From: JAKFEW01 sp036675505
GTDB taxonomy: Bacteria > Cyanobacteriota > Sericytochromatia > S15B-MN24 > JAQBPE01
NCBI GenBank assembly: GCA_036675505.1
Contig: JAKFEW010000131.1
Span: 15,468 to 79,467, forward strand
DNA length: 64,000 bases
Direction: 5' to 3'
Within the stretch, counting starts at the first letter, position 1, and the number at the start of each line of letters is the position of its first letter. The notes beneath the pieces were generated by a model. The model saw only the letters and a program-made list of their open reading frames with translations, ran no database searches and was not told the origin of the DNA. Shown here one piece after another: positions 34,511 through 41,875 of this stretch. The position numbers and the translations under genes are program-made.

Positions 34511-35500
34511 GCCGAGGCGTTCCAGCTCGATCGCCGCGGCGGCTGCGCCCATCAGACCGACGTGCTTGTTCATGACCAGGCGCACGGGGATCGATCGCAC
34601 CAGGCCCGAGAAGCGGCCCTTGGTGGTGTAGGCCGTGTGAAATGTGCCGTCTCGCAGCTTCGCGACGTTCTTCGGCCCGATCCCGCCCGTGACGTAAACG
34701 CCGCCGGTGGCGATGATCTGCAGCGCCAGGTTGCCGGCCTCGGCGCCGTAGATCGCGCAAAACATGTCGAGGGCCTTGGCGCAAACGCCGCACCGGTTCG
34801 CGAGGCCGAGCTCGGAGATGACGGCCGCGTCGTCTTCGGCCGCGAAGCGCGCCGTGGCCTCCGGGTTCGGCGCGTCGCCCCGATCGACGAGGTAGTCGTA
34901 CACCGCCCGGATGCCGGCGCCGGAGACGATGCGCTCGTAGGAGACGCGGCCATGGCGCTTGATCAAGAACCGCAAGAGCCCCATCTCTTCTTCGTTGCGC
35001 GGGGCGAAATCCTTGTGCCCGCCCTCGGTGGGCACCACGTGGTAGCGTGCCCCGTCATGGAACAGGAAAGCCTCGCCCAGGCCCGTGCCGGCGCCGAGCA
35101 CGGCGACCGGGCCATTCGGCTCGGCCTGGCCCGGGTTCAGCTCGATCCACTCGTGCGGCTGGAGGTGCAGCACGCCGAGCGCGGCGGCCTTGAAATCGTT
35201 GACCAGCGCGACCCGGCCGACGGGCATCGTTCCCTCGAGCTCGCGCGCGTCGATCACCCAGGGCAAGTTGGTGGCCTGGCAGCGGCGGTCGAAGACCGGG
35301 CCAGCGACGCCGAGGCCGGTGGCCGAGACGGGATCCGGGTGCTGGCGGCGGAAGTCGCGGATGATCTCCATGAAGGTCGCATGGTCCGCGCTGACGTAGG
35401 TCTTCTCCGCCGTCAGGCGCATCGGGCCGGCACTCTCCACCTCGTACAGCGCCATGATGACCTTGGTGCCGCCGATGTCGCCTGCCAGAAACCGCTTCAT
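34505..35500 (-). CDS. glk: Glucokinase
   Basis: A 331-residue kinase of the bacterial (non-ROK) glucokinase family, close to E. coli Glk (321). It has the N-terminal phosphate loop GDIGGTKV, the sugar site VNDFKAAALG, and the adenosine loop LGAGTGLGEA. It phosphorylates glucose with ATP. TAGGAGG lies 6 bases before the ATG. It follows a HAD sugar-phosphatase/mutase-like gene on the same strand by 31 bp, but has its own TAGAAT -10 overlapping that gene's stop. Confidence 0.95.
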   Translation of the reverse strand: MKRFLAGDIGGTKVIMALYEVESAGPMRLTAEKTYVSADHATFMEIIRDFRRQHPDPVSATGLGVAGPVFDRRCQATNLPWVIDARELEGTMPVGRVALVNDFKAAALGVLHLQPHEWIELNPGQAEPNGPVAVLGAGTGLGEAFLFHDGARYHVVPTEGGHKDFAPRNEEEMGLLRFLIKRHGRVSYERIVSGAGIRAVYDYLVDRGDAPNPEATARFAAEDDAAVISELGLANRCGVCAKALDMFCAIYGAEAGNLALQIIATGGVYVTGGIGPKNVAKLRDGTFHTAYTTKGRFSGLVRSIPVRLVMNKHVGLMGAAAAAIELERLGG

Positions 35501-35528
35501 GTGAGCCTCCTAAAATCGCGCGGCGATC

Positions 35529-35534
35529 ATTCTA
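35529..35534 (-). promoter_or_regulatory. -10 element of glk
   Basis: TAGAAT preceded by GG on the minus strand, 29 bases before the glk ATG. It overlaps the stop codon of the HAD gene. Confidence 0.45.
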
Positions 35535-36206
35535 CCGCACGGCGTTCCAGGGGAAAGCCCCGCGCGCCAGGAAGCCGAAATCCGCGGCCGTCCAGTCCGC
35601 TCCGGCAGCCCGCAGCGCCGCCTCGCCCTCGCTGGTCGTGAGGCCCAGGGTGGCCGCACCCGCCGCCTTGCCGGCCCGCACGCCCGGCAGGGCATCCTCG
35701 ACGACCAGGCAACGCGTGGGCGCGACGCCCACCCTGGCGGCCGCCGACAGGTAGACCTCCGGGTCGGGCTTGCCGCGCGTCACGTCGGCGGCGGTGACGG
35801 TGGCCTCGAAGGCGGCCTGGAGCCCGAGCCGCTCGATCACGACCGCCACGTTGGCCGGCGTGGCGCTCGTGGCGAGCACGCGCGGCACGCCGCGCGCGCC
35901 CAGCCACGCGAGGAACGCTTCGACGCCGGGCACCGGCGGCAGATCTGCGGCGGGCAGGCAGGCGCGGTAGGTCTCCTCTCGGGCTCGGGCGAGCTCGGCC
36001 ACCTCATCGGGCGGCAGGTCGCCGAACAGCGCGGTGATGATGTCGGCGGCGCGGCGGCCGTCGAGGGCGCGGATCTCGGCCTCGGTGGGCGCGAGCCCGC
36101 GGTCGCGCACGAACCCGGACCAGACGCGCCGGTGCAAGGGCATGTTGTCGCAGACCACGCCATCCATGTCGAAAAGGACGGCGTCGAAGGGGAAGGTGGG
36201 CGTCAT
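35532..36206 (-). CDS. HAD-superfamily hydrolase, beta-phosphoglucomutase-like
   Basis: A 224-residue HAD subfamily IA protein. Motif I is FDMDGVVCDN (nucleophile and acid Asp), motif II ATSATPANV, the catalytic Lys is in GKPDPEVY and motif IV is VVEDALPGV. Its cap type and proximity to glucokinase suggest a sugar phosphatase or beta-phosphoglucomutase. The ATG at 36206 has no Shine-Dalgarno, but TATAAA ends 7 bases upstream, so the mRNA may be leaderless. The longer frame to 36257 would overlap this -10. Confidence 0.9.
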   Translation of the reverse strand: MTPTFPFDAVLFDMDGVVCDNMPLHRRVWSGFVRDRGLAPTEAEIRALDGRRAADIITALFGDLPPDEVAELARAREETYRACLPAADLPPVPGVEAFLAWLGARGVPRVLATSATPANVAVVIERLGLQAAFEATVTAADVTRGKPDPEVYLSAAARVGVAPTRCLVVEDALPGVRAGKAAGAATLGLTTSEGEAALRAAGADWTAADFGFLARGAFPWNAVR

Positions 36207-36213
36207 GAGCGCC

Positions 36214-36219
36214 TTTATA
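36214..36219 (-). promoter_or_regulatory. -10 element giving a probable leaderless HAD mRNA
   Basis: TATAAA preceded by GG on the minus strand, separated by 7 bases from the ATG at 36206. Confidence 0.5.
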
Positions 36220-36266
36220 CCACATAGGCACAGGAGCGGGGCTTGCCCTGGCGGCATGAGGTGCGG

Positions 36267-36272
36267 TATGAT
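36267..36272 (+). promoter_or_regulatory. -10 element of the tRNA unit
   Basis: TATGAT preceded by GG, 12 bases before the first base of tRNA-Arg. Confidence 0.5.
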
Positions 36273-36284
36273 GGGTTTCGGTAC

Positions 36285-36357
36285 GTCTCCGTAGCTCAGT
36301 GGATAGAGCGTCTGCCTCCGGAGCAGAAGGCCGCAGGTTCAAGTCCTGCCGGGGACG
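36285..36357 (+). tRNA. tRNA-Arg (anticodon CCG)
   Basis: A 73-base cloverleaf. Acceptor GTCTCCG/CGGGGAC (one U-G pair), D arm GCTC/GAGC, anticodon stem TCTGC/GCAGA with loop CTCCGGA (CCG reads the CGG arginine codon), and T arm GCAGG-TTCAAGT-CCTGC. The discriminator is G, and the 3' CCA is not encoded. Confidence 0.95.
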
Positions 36358-36371
36358 CCTTTTTTCCCGTT

Positions 36372-36401
36372 CAGTCGAGGGATCCAGACCCTGATCGACT
36401 G
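36372..36401 (+). repeat. Hairpin between the two tRNAs
   Basis: Arms CAGTCGA (36372-36378) / TCGACTG (36395-36401) with inner GGG/CCC pairing and a 3-base bulge. It follows a six-T tract (36360-36365). It could be a processing signal of a two-tRNA transcript. Confidence 0.45.
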
Positions 36402-36416
36402 AGTGGGCGGTTTCAT

Positions 36417-36487
36417 TCCCCCTTCGTCTAATGGTAGGACAACGGTTTCTGGATCCGTTAATTGGAGTTCGAATCTCTGAGGGGGAG
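36417..36487 (+). tRNA. tRNA-Gln (anticodon CTG)
   Basis: A 71-base cloverleaf. Acceptor TCCCCCT/AGGGGGA, D arm GTCT/GGAC, anticodon loop TTCTGGA (CTG reads CAG) with a U-U closing pair as in other tRNA-Gln, and T loop TTCGAAT. The discriminator is G and the CCA is not encoded. It is probably cotranscribed with tRNA-Arg. Confidence 0.93.
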
Positions 36488-36491
36488 CCTC

Positions 36492-36525
36492 GAGAAGGGC
36501 GGCCGGAAGGCCGTCCTTCTCATTT
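36492..36525 (+). terminator. Terminator of the tRNA unit
   Basis: A 13-bp stem (36492-36504 with 36509-36521, one G-T pair) with a GGAA loop, then ATTT. Confidence 0.7.
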
Positions 36526-36540
36526 CGGAGCCTCGAAGAC

Positions 36541-36687
36541 ATGCGCAAGATAGGCCTCTACGCTCGCCTCTGCTGGTTGTTCTTCATCTCGCTCTTCGTG
36601 CCGACCGCCACGATCACCCCGAAAATCGAGGCGCTGTTGGCCGACCTCAAGGGCGAGGCGCCCGAGGCGATGGAACCGCCCCGGTGA
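36541..36687 (+). CDS. Small single-helix membrane protein
   Basis: A 48-residue protein: MRKIGLYARLCWLFFISLFV forms one membrane helix, followed by a short acidic/helical tail (ITPKIEALLADLKGEAPEAM). Its TGA overlaps the GTG of the next gene by 4 bases (GTGA), and that gene overlaps a third the same way. The three form a tightly coupled operon. No strong ribosome binding site is seen. Function unknown. Confidence 0.6.
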   Translation: MRKIGLYARLCWLFFISLFVPTATITPKIEALLADLKGEAPEAMEPPR

Positions 36688-37211
36688 GGCCCGCCGCCAT
36701 CCTCGCCGCGCTGGCCGCGATGTTGCTCGCGAGCCCGCCGGCCCCCGCCGAGGCCCGCCTCGGGGACAGCTTCCTGCGCTTCAAGTCATCCGCCTTGATC
36801 CAGGGCGAGACGCTTTTCCGCTACGAGGGCCGAGTCGGCGCGCGCTTCAAGTTCGGGCCCGCGCCGCGCTGCCAGGTCGGCACGGCCATTCTGCTGCTCG
36901 ATACCCAGGACGGCATCGTGGTGCAGCAGACCATCATCCTGCCCCTGCCGCGCAACTCCCGCGACCAGCGTAAGATCGACGCGATCGCGATCCTCTTCCT
37001 GGAAGACGCCGGGCTCGGCAAGAAAGACGTCGAGGAGGCGATGACGGCCTTCCGAGACACCTACGGGACCGCCAAGAACGTCGAGAAGCAGATCGGCCCC
37101 GACAAGAAGCTGAACCTGAACACCTTCACGAACCCCCAACTCGGCCACATCCTGCTCGCCGTGGGCATCAAGCCGGAAGGCCAGGCGCCCGAAGCCACGC
37201 CCGCGCCATGA
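36684..37211 (+). CDS. Secreted hypothetical protein
   Basis: A 175-residue protein with a signal peptide (RPAAILAALAAMLLASPPAPAEA), so it is periplasmic or secreted. The mature part has regular beta strands (SALIQGETLFRYEGRVGARF) and one helical charged segment. No family recognised. The GTG start overlaps the upstream stop, and its own stop overlaps the ATG of the next gene (ATGA), so it is the middle of a coupled operon. Confidence 0.75.
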   Translation: MRPAAILAALAAMLLASPPAPAEARLGDSFLRFKSSALIQGETLFRYEGRVGARFKFGPAPRCQVGTAILLLDTQDGIVVQQTIILPLPRNSRDQRKIDAIAILFLEDAGLGKKDVEEAMTAFRDTYGTAKNVEKQIGPDKKLNLNTFTNPQLGHILLAVGIKPEGQAPEATPAP

Positions 37212-37642
37212 CTACCCTGTTGATCGCCTTCGCGGCCCTCTTCGTCGTATTCCTGGTCGCCGTGGGCGCGATCGGCTGGTGGGTCGCCCGCACGATGCGC
37301 AGCCGCCAGACGGTGGACGAACGTCAGAAGCTCATCACCCTCGCGGCGCGCGCGGCCGGCGACGAAAGCGGCCGAGGCCTGCTCGCGCTGCTCCGGGCGC
37401 TGGACCTGGCCCCGCCGAACCAACCGGTCACGGTGGGTTGGTTGGCCCGCCGCACCGCCCAGGACGAGGTGCCTGGTTTCCTGGTGAAGATCGCCTGGGA
37501 CGGCAACGAGTGGCGTCGCGCGCTGCCAGCCGCCCAGCTGCGCGCCGCGCTCGAGGCGTGCCTGGCCGAGGAGCCCGCGCTCGAGGGCCCTCAGGCACAG
37601 CGCCTGTTGGCCGACCTGCGGGCGAGCGACACGGACGCTTGA
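37208..37642 (+). CDS. Membrane-anchored hypothetical protein
   Basis: A 144-residue protein with one N-terminal membrane helix (TTLLIAFAALFVVFLVAVGA) and a cytoplasmic-type helical domain with many Arg/Glu. No family recognised. Its ATG overlaps the previous stop by 4 bp. Together the operon gives a tiny membrane protein, an exported protein and a membrane-anchored protein, which hints at an envelope complex. Confidence 0.75.
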   Translation: MTTLLIAFAALFVVFLVAVGAIGWWVARTMRSRQTVDERQKLITLAARAAGDESGRGLLALLRALDLAPPNQPVTVGWLARRTAQDEVPGFLVKIAWDGNEWRRALPAAQLRAALEACLAEEPALEGPQAQRLLADLRASDTDA

Positions 37643-37808
37643 GCCTCGGCGAGATGCCACGCCGCACCTCGATCGCTGCCGGCCGAGCGACGTGACCGGC
37701 CAATACCGCATCGTTATTCCGTCAATCTGGCACGTTCCGGCTGGCCGGGCTCTGGGCTATTGTGCGGAGGTCGGCCTTGGGCCGACATTCCTCGCGAGAA
37801 GGAGAGTA

Positions 37809-38018
37809 ATGATGCGCAAGACCTTACTGGGTCTCGGTATTTGTGCCCTCACGCCGATGGTGCTGGCGGGCTGCGGTTCCGCGCCGACCACCGCCATTCA
37901 AGCGCCCGCCACGGCGCAAGCTGCCGGCACGACGCACGCCGTGCCTGCGTCCAGCGCGCGAGCGAGCCGTCTCGAGCAGGTGACGTTCGAACTCAAGCAG
38001 GTCTGCCAGACCGATTAG
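37809..38018 (+). CDS. Small lipoprotein
   Basis: A 69-residue lipoprotein (MMRKTLLGLGICALTPMVLAGC, lipobox LAGC). The mature part is only about 47 residues, Ala/Thr-rich, with a C-terminal FELKQVCQ. AAGGAGA precedes the ATG pair at 37809/37812. It has the size of small membrane-anchored wall or outer-membrane linkers, but no family is recognised. Confidence 0.72.
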   Translation: MMRKTLLGLGICALTPMVLAGCGSAPTTAIQAPATAQAAGTTHAVPASSARASRLEQVTFELKQVCQTD

Positions 38019-38045
38019 CGCCTTAGCCGAGCATCGCGTCCACGG

Positions 38046-38065
38046 GGCCGGCCGCGCGGCCGGCC
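38046..38065. terminator. GC-rich hairpin between convergent genes
   Basis: Arms GGCCGGCC (38046-38053) / GGCCGGCC (38058-38065) with a GCGC loop and no T-run. It lies between the small lipoprotein and the asparaginase stop. Confidence 0.4.
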
Positions 38066-38087
38066 TCGCCTGTGGCGGCCTCGTTCA

Positions 38088-39095
38088 CTAGCTCATCTCC
38101 CCCGCGATCGAGACGCCGAAGGCACGCGCCGCCTTGGCAGTGTCGTCGCCGTATTGGCCGAGCAGGAACATGAGCTTCACGGCCGAGGCCTCGGGGGTCA
38201 TGTCGGCGCACGAGACCGCACCCGCCTCGATGGCCATTCGGCCCGCCTCGTAGAGCGCCGGCTCGACCCGGCCCGCGACCGCCTGCGAGCAGAGCGCGAC
38301 CAGCTTTTGCCGCCGCGTCGCTTCCTCGATGAAGGGGATCAGGCTGCGTTCGGCCACCGGCACCGTGCCCGCGCCGTATGCCTCGATCACGAAGGCGACC
38401 GCGTCGCCGTCGAGCAGCGGAACCAGGTGCTCGGGACGCAGGCCGGGAAACAGCCGCAAGATCAGCACCTTGTCCGAGAACCCGCGCTGCAGGCGGAAGA
38501 GCCCCGCCGGCCTGCGCACATGCTCCTCGTGGATCTCGACGTGCAGCCCCACGGTCGCAAGCGCCGGGTAGTTGGGGGACGCGAATGCGTCGAAATCGTC
38601 GATGCTGACCTTGCGCGCGCGGTTGCCTCGCAGCAGGCGGTGGTTGAAGAAGAGCCCGACCTCGGGCAGGTCGAGCGTGGCGAGCGCGAGCGCGTTGACG
38701 AGGTTCGTCTTCGCGTCCGTGCGGATGGAAGCGATCGGCCGCTGGGCGCCCGTGAGGATCACGGGCTTGGGGAGGTTCGCGAGCATGAACGACAGCGCCG
38801 CTGCCGTGTAGGCCATCGTATCGGTGCCATGAATGACCACGAAGCCGTCATACGCGTCGATCGCCGCCTCGATGGCGCCTGCGATCGCCTCCCAGTGGGC
38901 CGGCTGGACGTTCGCGCTGTCCTGGTTGAACAGCACGGCCATCTCGATGTCGGCCAGCTCACGCGCCTCCGGGATGTAGCGCAGCACCTGCTCGGCGAGC
39001 GCACCGGGGGCGAGCGAGCCGGTGGCGCGCGGATCCATGCCGAGCGTGCCGCCGGTGTTCAACACGAGCAGACGCCTACGCTCCTGATCGCTCAT
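38088..39095 (-). CDS. L-asparaginase (type I)
   Basis: A 335-residue asparaginase without a signal peptide, so the cytoplasmic type I (AnsA-like). The two catalytic threonines are in NTGGTLGM and HGTDTMAYTA, and the Lys is near RTDAKTN. It hydrolyses asparagine to aspartate and ammonia. Its ATG overlaps the TGA of the upstream 90-residue gene (ATGA). Confidence 0.93.
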   Translation of the reverse strand: MSDQERRRLLVLNTGGTLGMDPRATGSLAPGALAEQVLRYIPEARELADIEMAVLFNQDSANVQPAHWEAIAGAIEAAIDAYDGFVVIHGTDTMAYTAAALSFMLANLPKPVILTGAQRPIASIRTDAKTNLVNALALATLDLPEVGLFFNHRLLRGNRARKVSIDDFDAFASPNYPALATVGLHVEIHEEHVRRPAGLFRLQRGFSDKVLILRLFPGLRPEHLVPLLDGDAVAFVIEAYGAGTVPVAERSLIPFIEEATRRQKLVALCSQAVAGRVEPALYEAGRMAIEAGAVSCADMTPEASAVKLMFLLGQYGDDTAKAARAFGVSIAGEMS

Positions 39096-39364
39096 ACGTC
39101 GCCGATGCCCTCGCGGAAGAGCGCCCCCGCCAGGCTGCCGGCCTCGCGTTCGTCGATCACCCAGCTCCACTCCTCGTGGCCGCGATCACCGAAGAACTTG
39201 CAGCGGCCGGCGTCCAGGAGTTCCAGGATGCGCTCCTGGGCCTCCTGGTCGTCGGTTTCCCCGGCGCGGAACTCCGCGACGATCCGTTGAAAAGCCTCCG
39301 ACCTGGCGATCTGATAGGCCAGCTCCGCCAGGTCGGTCTCGAAGGTGCGCGTGGCGCGCGCCAT
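39092..39364 (-). CDS. Hypothetical protein coupled to asparaginase
   Basis: A 90-residue soluble, highly charged helical protein (FETDLAELAYQIARSEAFQR ... ILELLDAG) ending in a Trp-containing GHEEWSWVIDE segment. No family recognised. Its stop overlaps the asparaginase start by 4 bp, and it begins 14 bp downstream of clpP on the same strand. The order clpP - this gene - asparaginase is therefore probably one operon. Confidence 0.7.
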   Translation of the reverse strand: MARATRTFETDLAELAYQIARSEAFQRIVAEFRAGETDDQEAQERILELLDAGRCKFFGDRGHEEWSWVIDEREAGSLAGALFREGIGDV

Positions 39365-39378
39365 CCGTGGTGGTCCCG

Positions 39379-40038
39379 TTACTTCTTGACGTCAGTCGAA
39401 TCGCCGTCGGGCATCGGCGGCATCGGCACGTTGTCCACGCCGATGCGCGGCGTCAGCACCTGGTCGATCAGGCCGTAATCCTTGGCCTCGGCGGCGGACA
39501 TGTAGTAGTCGCGCTCCATGTCCTTGTGGAGCTTCTCGACCGGCTGCTGCGTGTGGATCGAGAGGAGGGTCGTCAGGTAGTTCTTGATTCGCAGGATTTC
39601 CTGGGCCTGGATCTGGATGTCCGTGGCCTGGCCGCGCGCGCCGCCGAGCGGCTGGTGGATCATGATGCGCGAGTTGGGCAGCGCGATGCGCTTGCCCGGC
39701 GCGCCGGCCGCGAGCAGGAACGAGCCCATCGAGGCCGCCTGGCCGAGGCAGATCGTCGAAACGTCGCTCTTGATGTACTGCATCGTGTCGTAGATGGCCA
39801 TGCCGGCCGTGACCACGCCGCCCGGGCTGTTGATGTACACCATGATGTCCTTGGCGGGGTCTTCCGACTCCAGGAACAGCAGCTGCGCGATGATCAGGCT
39901 CGCCACGTCGTCGTCGATTGGCGTGCCCAGGAAGATGATGCGCTCCTTGAGGAGCCGCGAGAAGATGTCGTAACCCCGCTCGCCGCGGCTGGTGGATTCG
40001 ACGACGGTGGGGACGAGGGCCATGCGGGGATCGAACAT
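39379..40038 (-). CDS. clpP: ATP-dependent Clp protease proteolytic subunit
   Basis: A 219-residue serine protease. The catalytic Ser is in GQAASMGSFLL, the His in IMIHQPLGG and the Asp in the AKDYGLIDQV region. It forms the barrel that degrades proteins fed by ClpX or ClpA; neither ATPase gene nor tig is adjacent, unlike the common tig-clpP-clpX order. AAGGAGA lies 6 bases before the ATG, and TATAAT (40074-40079) is upstream. Confidence 0.96.
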   Translation of the reverse strand: MFDPRMALVPTVVESTSRGERGYDIFSRLLKERIIFLGTPIDDDVASLIIAQLLFLESEDPAKDIMVYINSPGGVVTAGMAIYDTMQYIKSDVSTICLGQAASMGSFLLAAGAPGKRIALPNSRIMIHQPLGGARGQATDIQIQAQEILRIKNYLTTLLSIHTQQPVEKLHKDMERDYYMSAAEAKDYGLIDQVLTPRIGVDNVPMPPMPDGDSTDVKK

Positions 40039-40073
40039 AGGACTCTCCTTCTAACGCCTTGTCAGGCGCGGCC

Positions 40074-40079
40074 ATTATA
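40074..40079 (-). promoter_or_regulatory. -10 element of clpP
   Basis: TATAAT on the minus strand, 35 bases before the clpP ATG. It lies within an AT-rich TATATAAT string. Confidence 0.55.
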
Positions 40080-40152
40080 TACGAGGTCGCGAGGACGGGG
40101 AAGCGGCGGACCCGCCAGCCTGTCAAACCCACAGCTACTCCGGCTTTTAGGG

Positions 40153-40189
40153 TACAATTCATGCAGGACGCGCGCGGAGCGCGTCTTTT
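40153..40189 (+). promoter_or_regulatory. Promoter and 5' hairpin/attenuator of the ABC-F gene
   Basis: TACAAT (40153-40158) is followed at about the transcription start by a 7-bp hairpin GACGCGC (40167-40173) / GCGCGTC (40179-40185) and TTTT (40186-40189). This is a terminator-like structure inside the 5' leader. A 15-codon frame MQDARGARLFCERFP (40161-40208) spans it and its TGA overlaps the ABC-F ATG. That frame can be translated only if transcription starts further upstream. Confidence 0.5.
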
Positions 40190-40204
40190 CTGCGAGAGGT
40201 TTCC

Positions 40205-41845
40205 ATGATTGCCTTCAACCAGGTCGCCAAGTTCCAGGGCAAGCGGTTCCTGTTCAAGGACGGCAGCTTCCAGATCAACCCGGGCGACCGGGTCGGGCTG
40301 GTCGGACCGAACGGCGCCGGCAAGACCACGATCTTCCGGCTGATCGCCCGCCAGGAGACGCCGGACGAAGGCCAGGTCGTGATCCCCGAGCGCTTCGTGG
40401 TCGCGTACTACTCGCAGGACATGGCCGAGCTCAAGGGCGTGACCGTGCTCGAAGCGGCGTTGGCTGGCTGCGCAGACGTGCTGGCGCTCGACAAGCGGAT
40501 CGCGGAGCTCGGCGAGGCCCTGTCGGACCCCGCGTTGACCGACGAGAAGATGACCGAGCTGCTCGAGGAGCTCGGCCACGCGCAGGAAGCTTTCGAGGCC
40601 CGCGGCGGCTACGACCTGGAACAACGCGCGAAGGAAATCCTGGCCGGCCTCGGCTTCAAGGCCGGCGACCTCGCGAAAGACATCGGCGACTTCTCGGGCG
40701 GTTGGCGCATGCGCGTCGAGCTCGCGAAGGTGCTGCTTCGCCAGCCCGACGCCCTGGTGCTCGACGAGCCGACCAACCACCTGGACCTCGAGTCGATCGT
40801 GTGGCTCGAGGACTTCCTGCAACGCTTCAAGGGCGCGATCTTCCTCACGTCGCACGACCGCGACTTCATGAACCGCCTCGTCTCGCGCGTGGTGGCCGTC
40901 GAAAGCGGCGAGATCGTGACCTACAACGGCGATTACGACTTCTACGAGCGCGAGCGCGACATCCGCCTCGCCAACCTGATCGCCCAGGCCAAGCGCCAGG
41001 ACGACAAGCTCGCCAAGGAGGAGGAGTTCATCGCCCGCTTCAAGGCGCGCGCCTCCCACGCGGCGCAGGTGCAGTCGCGCATGAAGATGATCGAGAAGAT
41101 GGACCGCATCGAGGTGCCGCGCGAGATGCAGGCCGTCGACATCCAGTGGCGTGAGTGCCCGCGCGGCGGCGACGTCGCCGCGACGGTCAAGGGCCTCGAC
41201 CTGGCTTTCGGCACCCACCATGTGCTCGAGGGCGTCGACCTCGACGTGAAGCGCGGCGAGCGCATCGCGATCATGGGCGTGAACGGCGCGGGCAAGTCCA
41301 CGCTGCTCAAGATCCTGGCCGGCGAGCTCCAGCCGACGAACGGCGAGGCGAAGATCGGCGCGGGCGTCTGCGCCGGCTACTTCGCGCAGCACCAGACCGA
41401 GATCCTCGACCGCAACCGCACGGCCTTCGACGCCGTCGCCGACGTGGTCCCGACGGCGAGCCGCGGCGTCGTGCAGAACATCCTCGGCTCGATGCTCTTC
41501 TCGGGCGACGACGTGGACAAGAAGGTGGGCGTGCTCTCGGGCGGCGAGAAAACCCGCGTGGTGCTCGCGCGCATCATCGCGAACCCGGTCAATCTGCTGA
41601 TCCTCGACGAGCCGACCAACCACCTCGACATCCGCAGCCGCGAGATGTTGCTCGAGGCGCTCAAGGAGTTCGACGGCACGATCCTGTTCGTGAGCCACGA
41701 TCGCCACTTCCTGCGCGAGCTCGCGACCAAGGTCGTGGTGATCGACAAGGGCCACACCACGGTCTACCCGGGCGGCCTTTCGTATTTCCTCGAGAAGAAC
41801 GAGGGCAAGTTCCCGGGCAGCGAGCACACCCTCCGCGTCGGATAG
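40205..41845 (+). CDS. ABC-F family ATPase (ribosome-associated)
   Basis: A 546-residue protein of two ABC ATPase domains with no membrane segment. Both have Walker A (GPNGAGKTT, GVNGAGKST), signature (FSGGWRMR, LSGGEKTR) and Walker B followed by DEPTNHLD. An arginine/lysine-rich linker (P-site tRNA interaction motif) lies between them (about 235-320). ABC-F proteins bind the ribosome E site and act in translation control or antibiotic protection. The closest well-known type is the YbiT group, but I cannot fix the subfamily. AGAGG precedes the ATG. Confidence 0.93.
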   Translation: MIAFNQVAKFQGKRFLFKDGSFQINPGDRVGLVGPNGAGKTTIFRLIARQETPDEGQVVIPERFVVAYYSQDMAELKGVTVLEAALAGCADVLALDKRIAELGEALSDPALTDEKMTELLEELGHAQEAFEARGGYDLEQRAKEILAGLGFKAGDLAKDIGDFSGGWRMRVELAKVLLRQPDALVLDEPTNHLDLESIVWLEDFLQRFKGAIFLTSHDRDFMNRLVSRVVAVESGEIVTYNGDYDFYERERDIRLANLIAQAKRQDDKLAKEEEFIARFKARASHAAQVQSRMKMIEKMDRIEVPREMQAVDIQWRECPRGGDVAATVKGLDLAFGTHHVLEGVDLDVKRGERIAIMGVNGAGKSTLLKILAGELQPTNGEAKIGAGVCAGYFAQHQTEILDRNRTAFDAVADVVPTASRGVVQNILGSMLFSGDDVDKKVGVLSGGEKTRVVLARIIANPVNLLILDEPTNHLDIRSREMLLEALKEFDGTILFVSHDRHFLRELATKVVVIDKGHTTVYPGGLSYFLEKNEGKFPGSEHTLRVG

Positions 41846-41875
41846 TCTTCTTACGCCTGGTGGGTAGAGGGGGTT

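Noticed and set aside
37728..37741. Sigma-54-like promoter TGGCAC...GGC upstream of the small lipoprotein
   Set aside because: The invariant GG and GC are 9, not 10, bases apart, and no enhancer-binding regulator is nearby.
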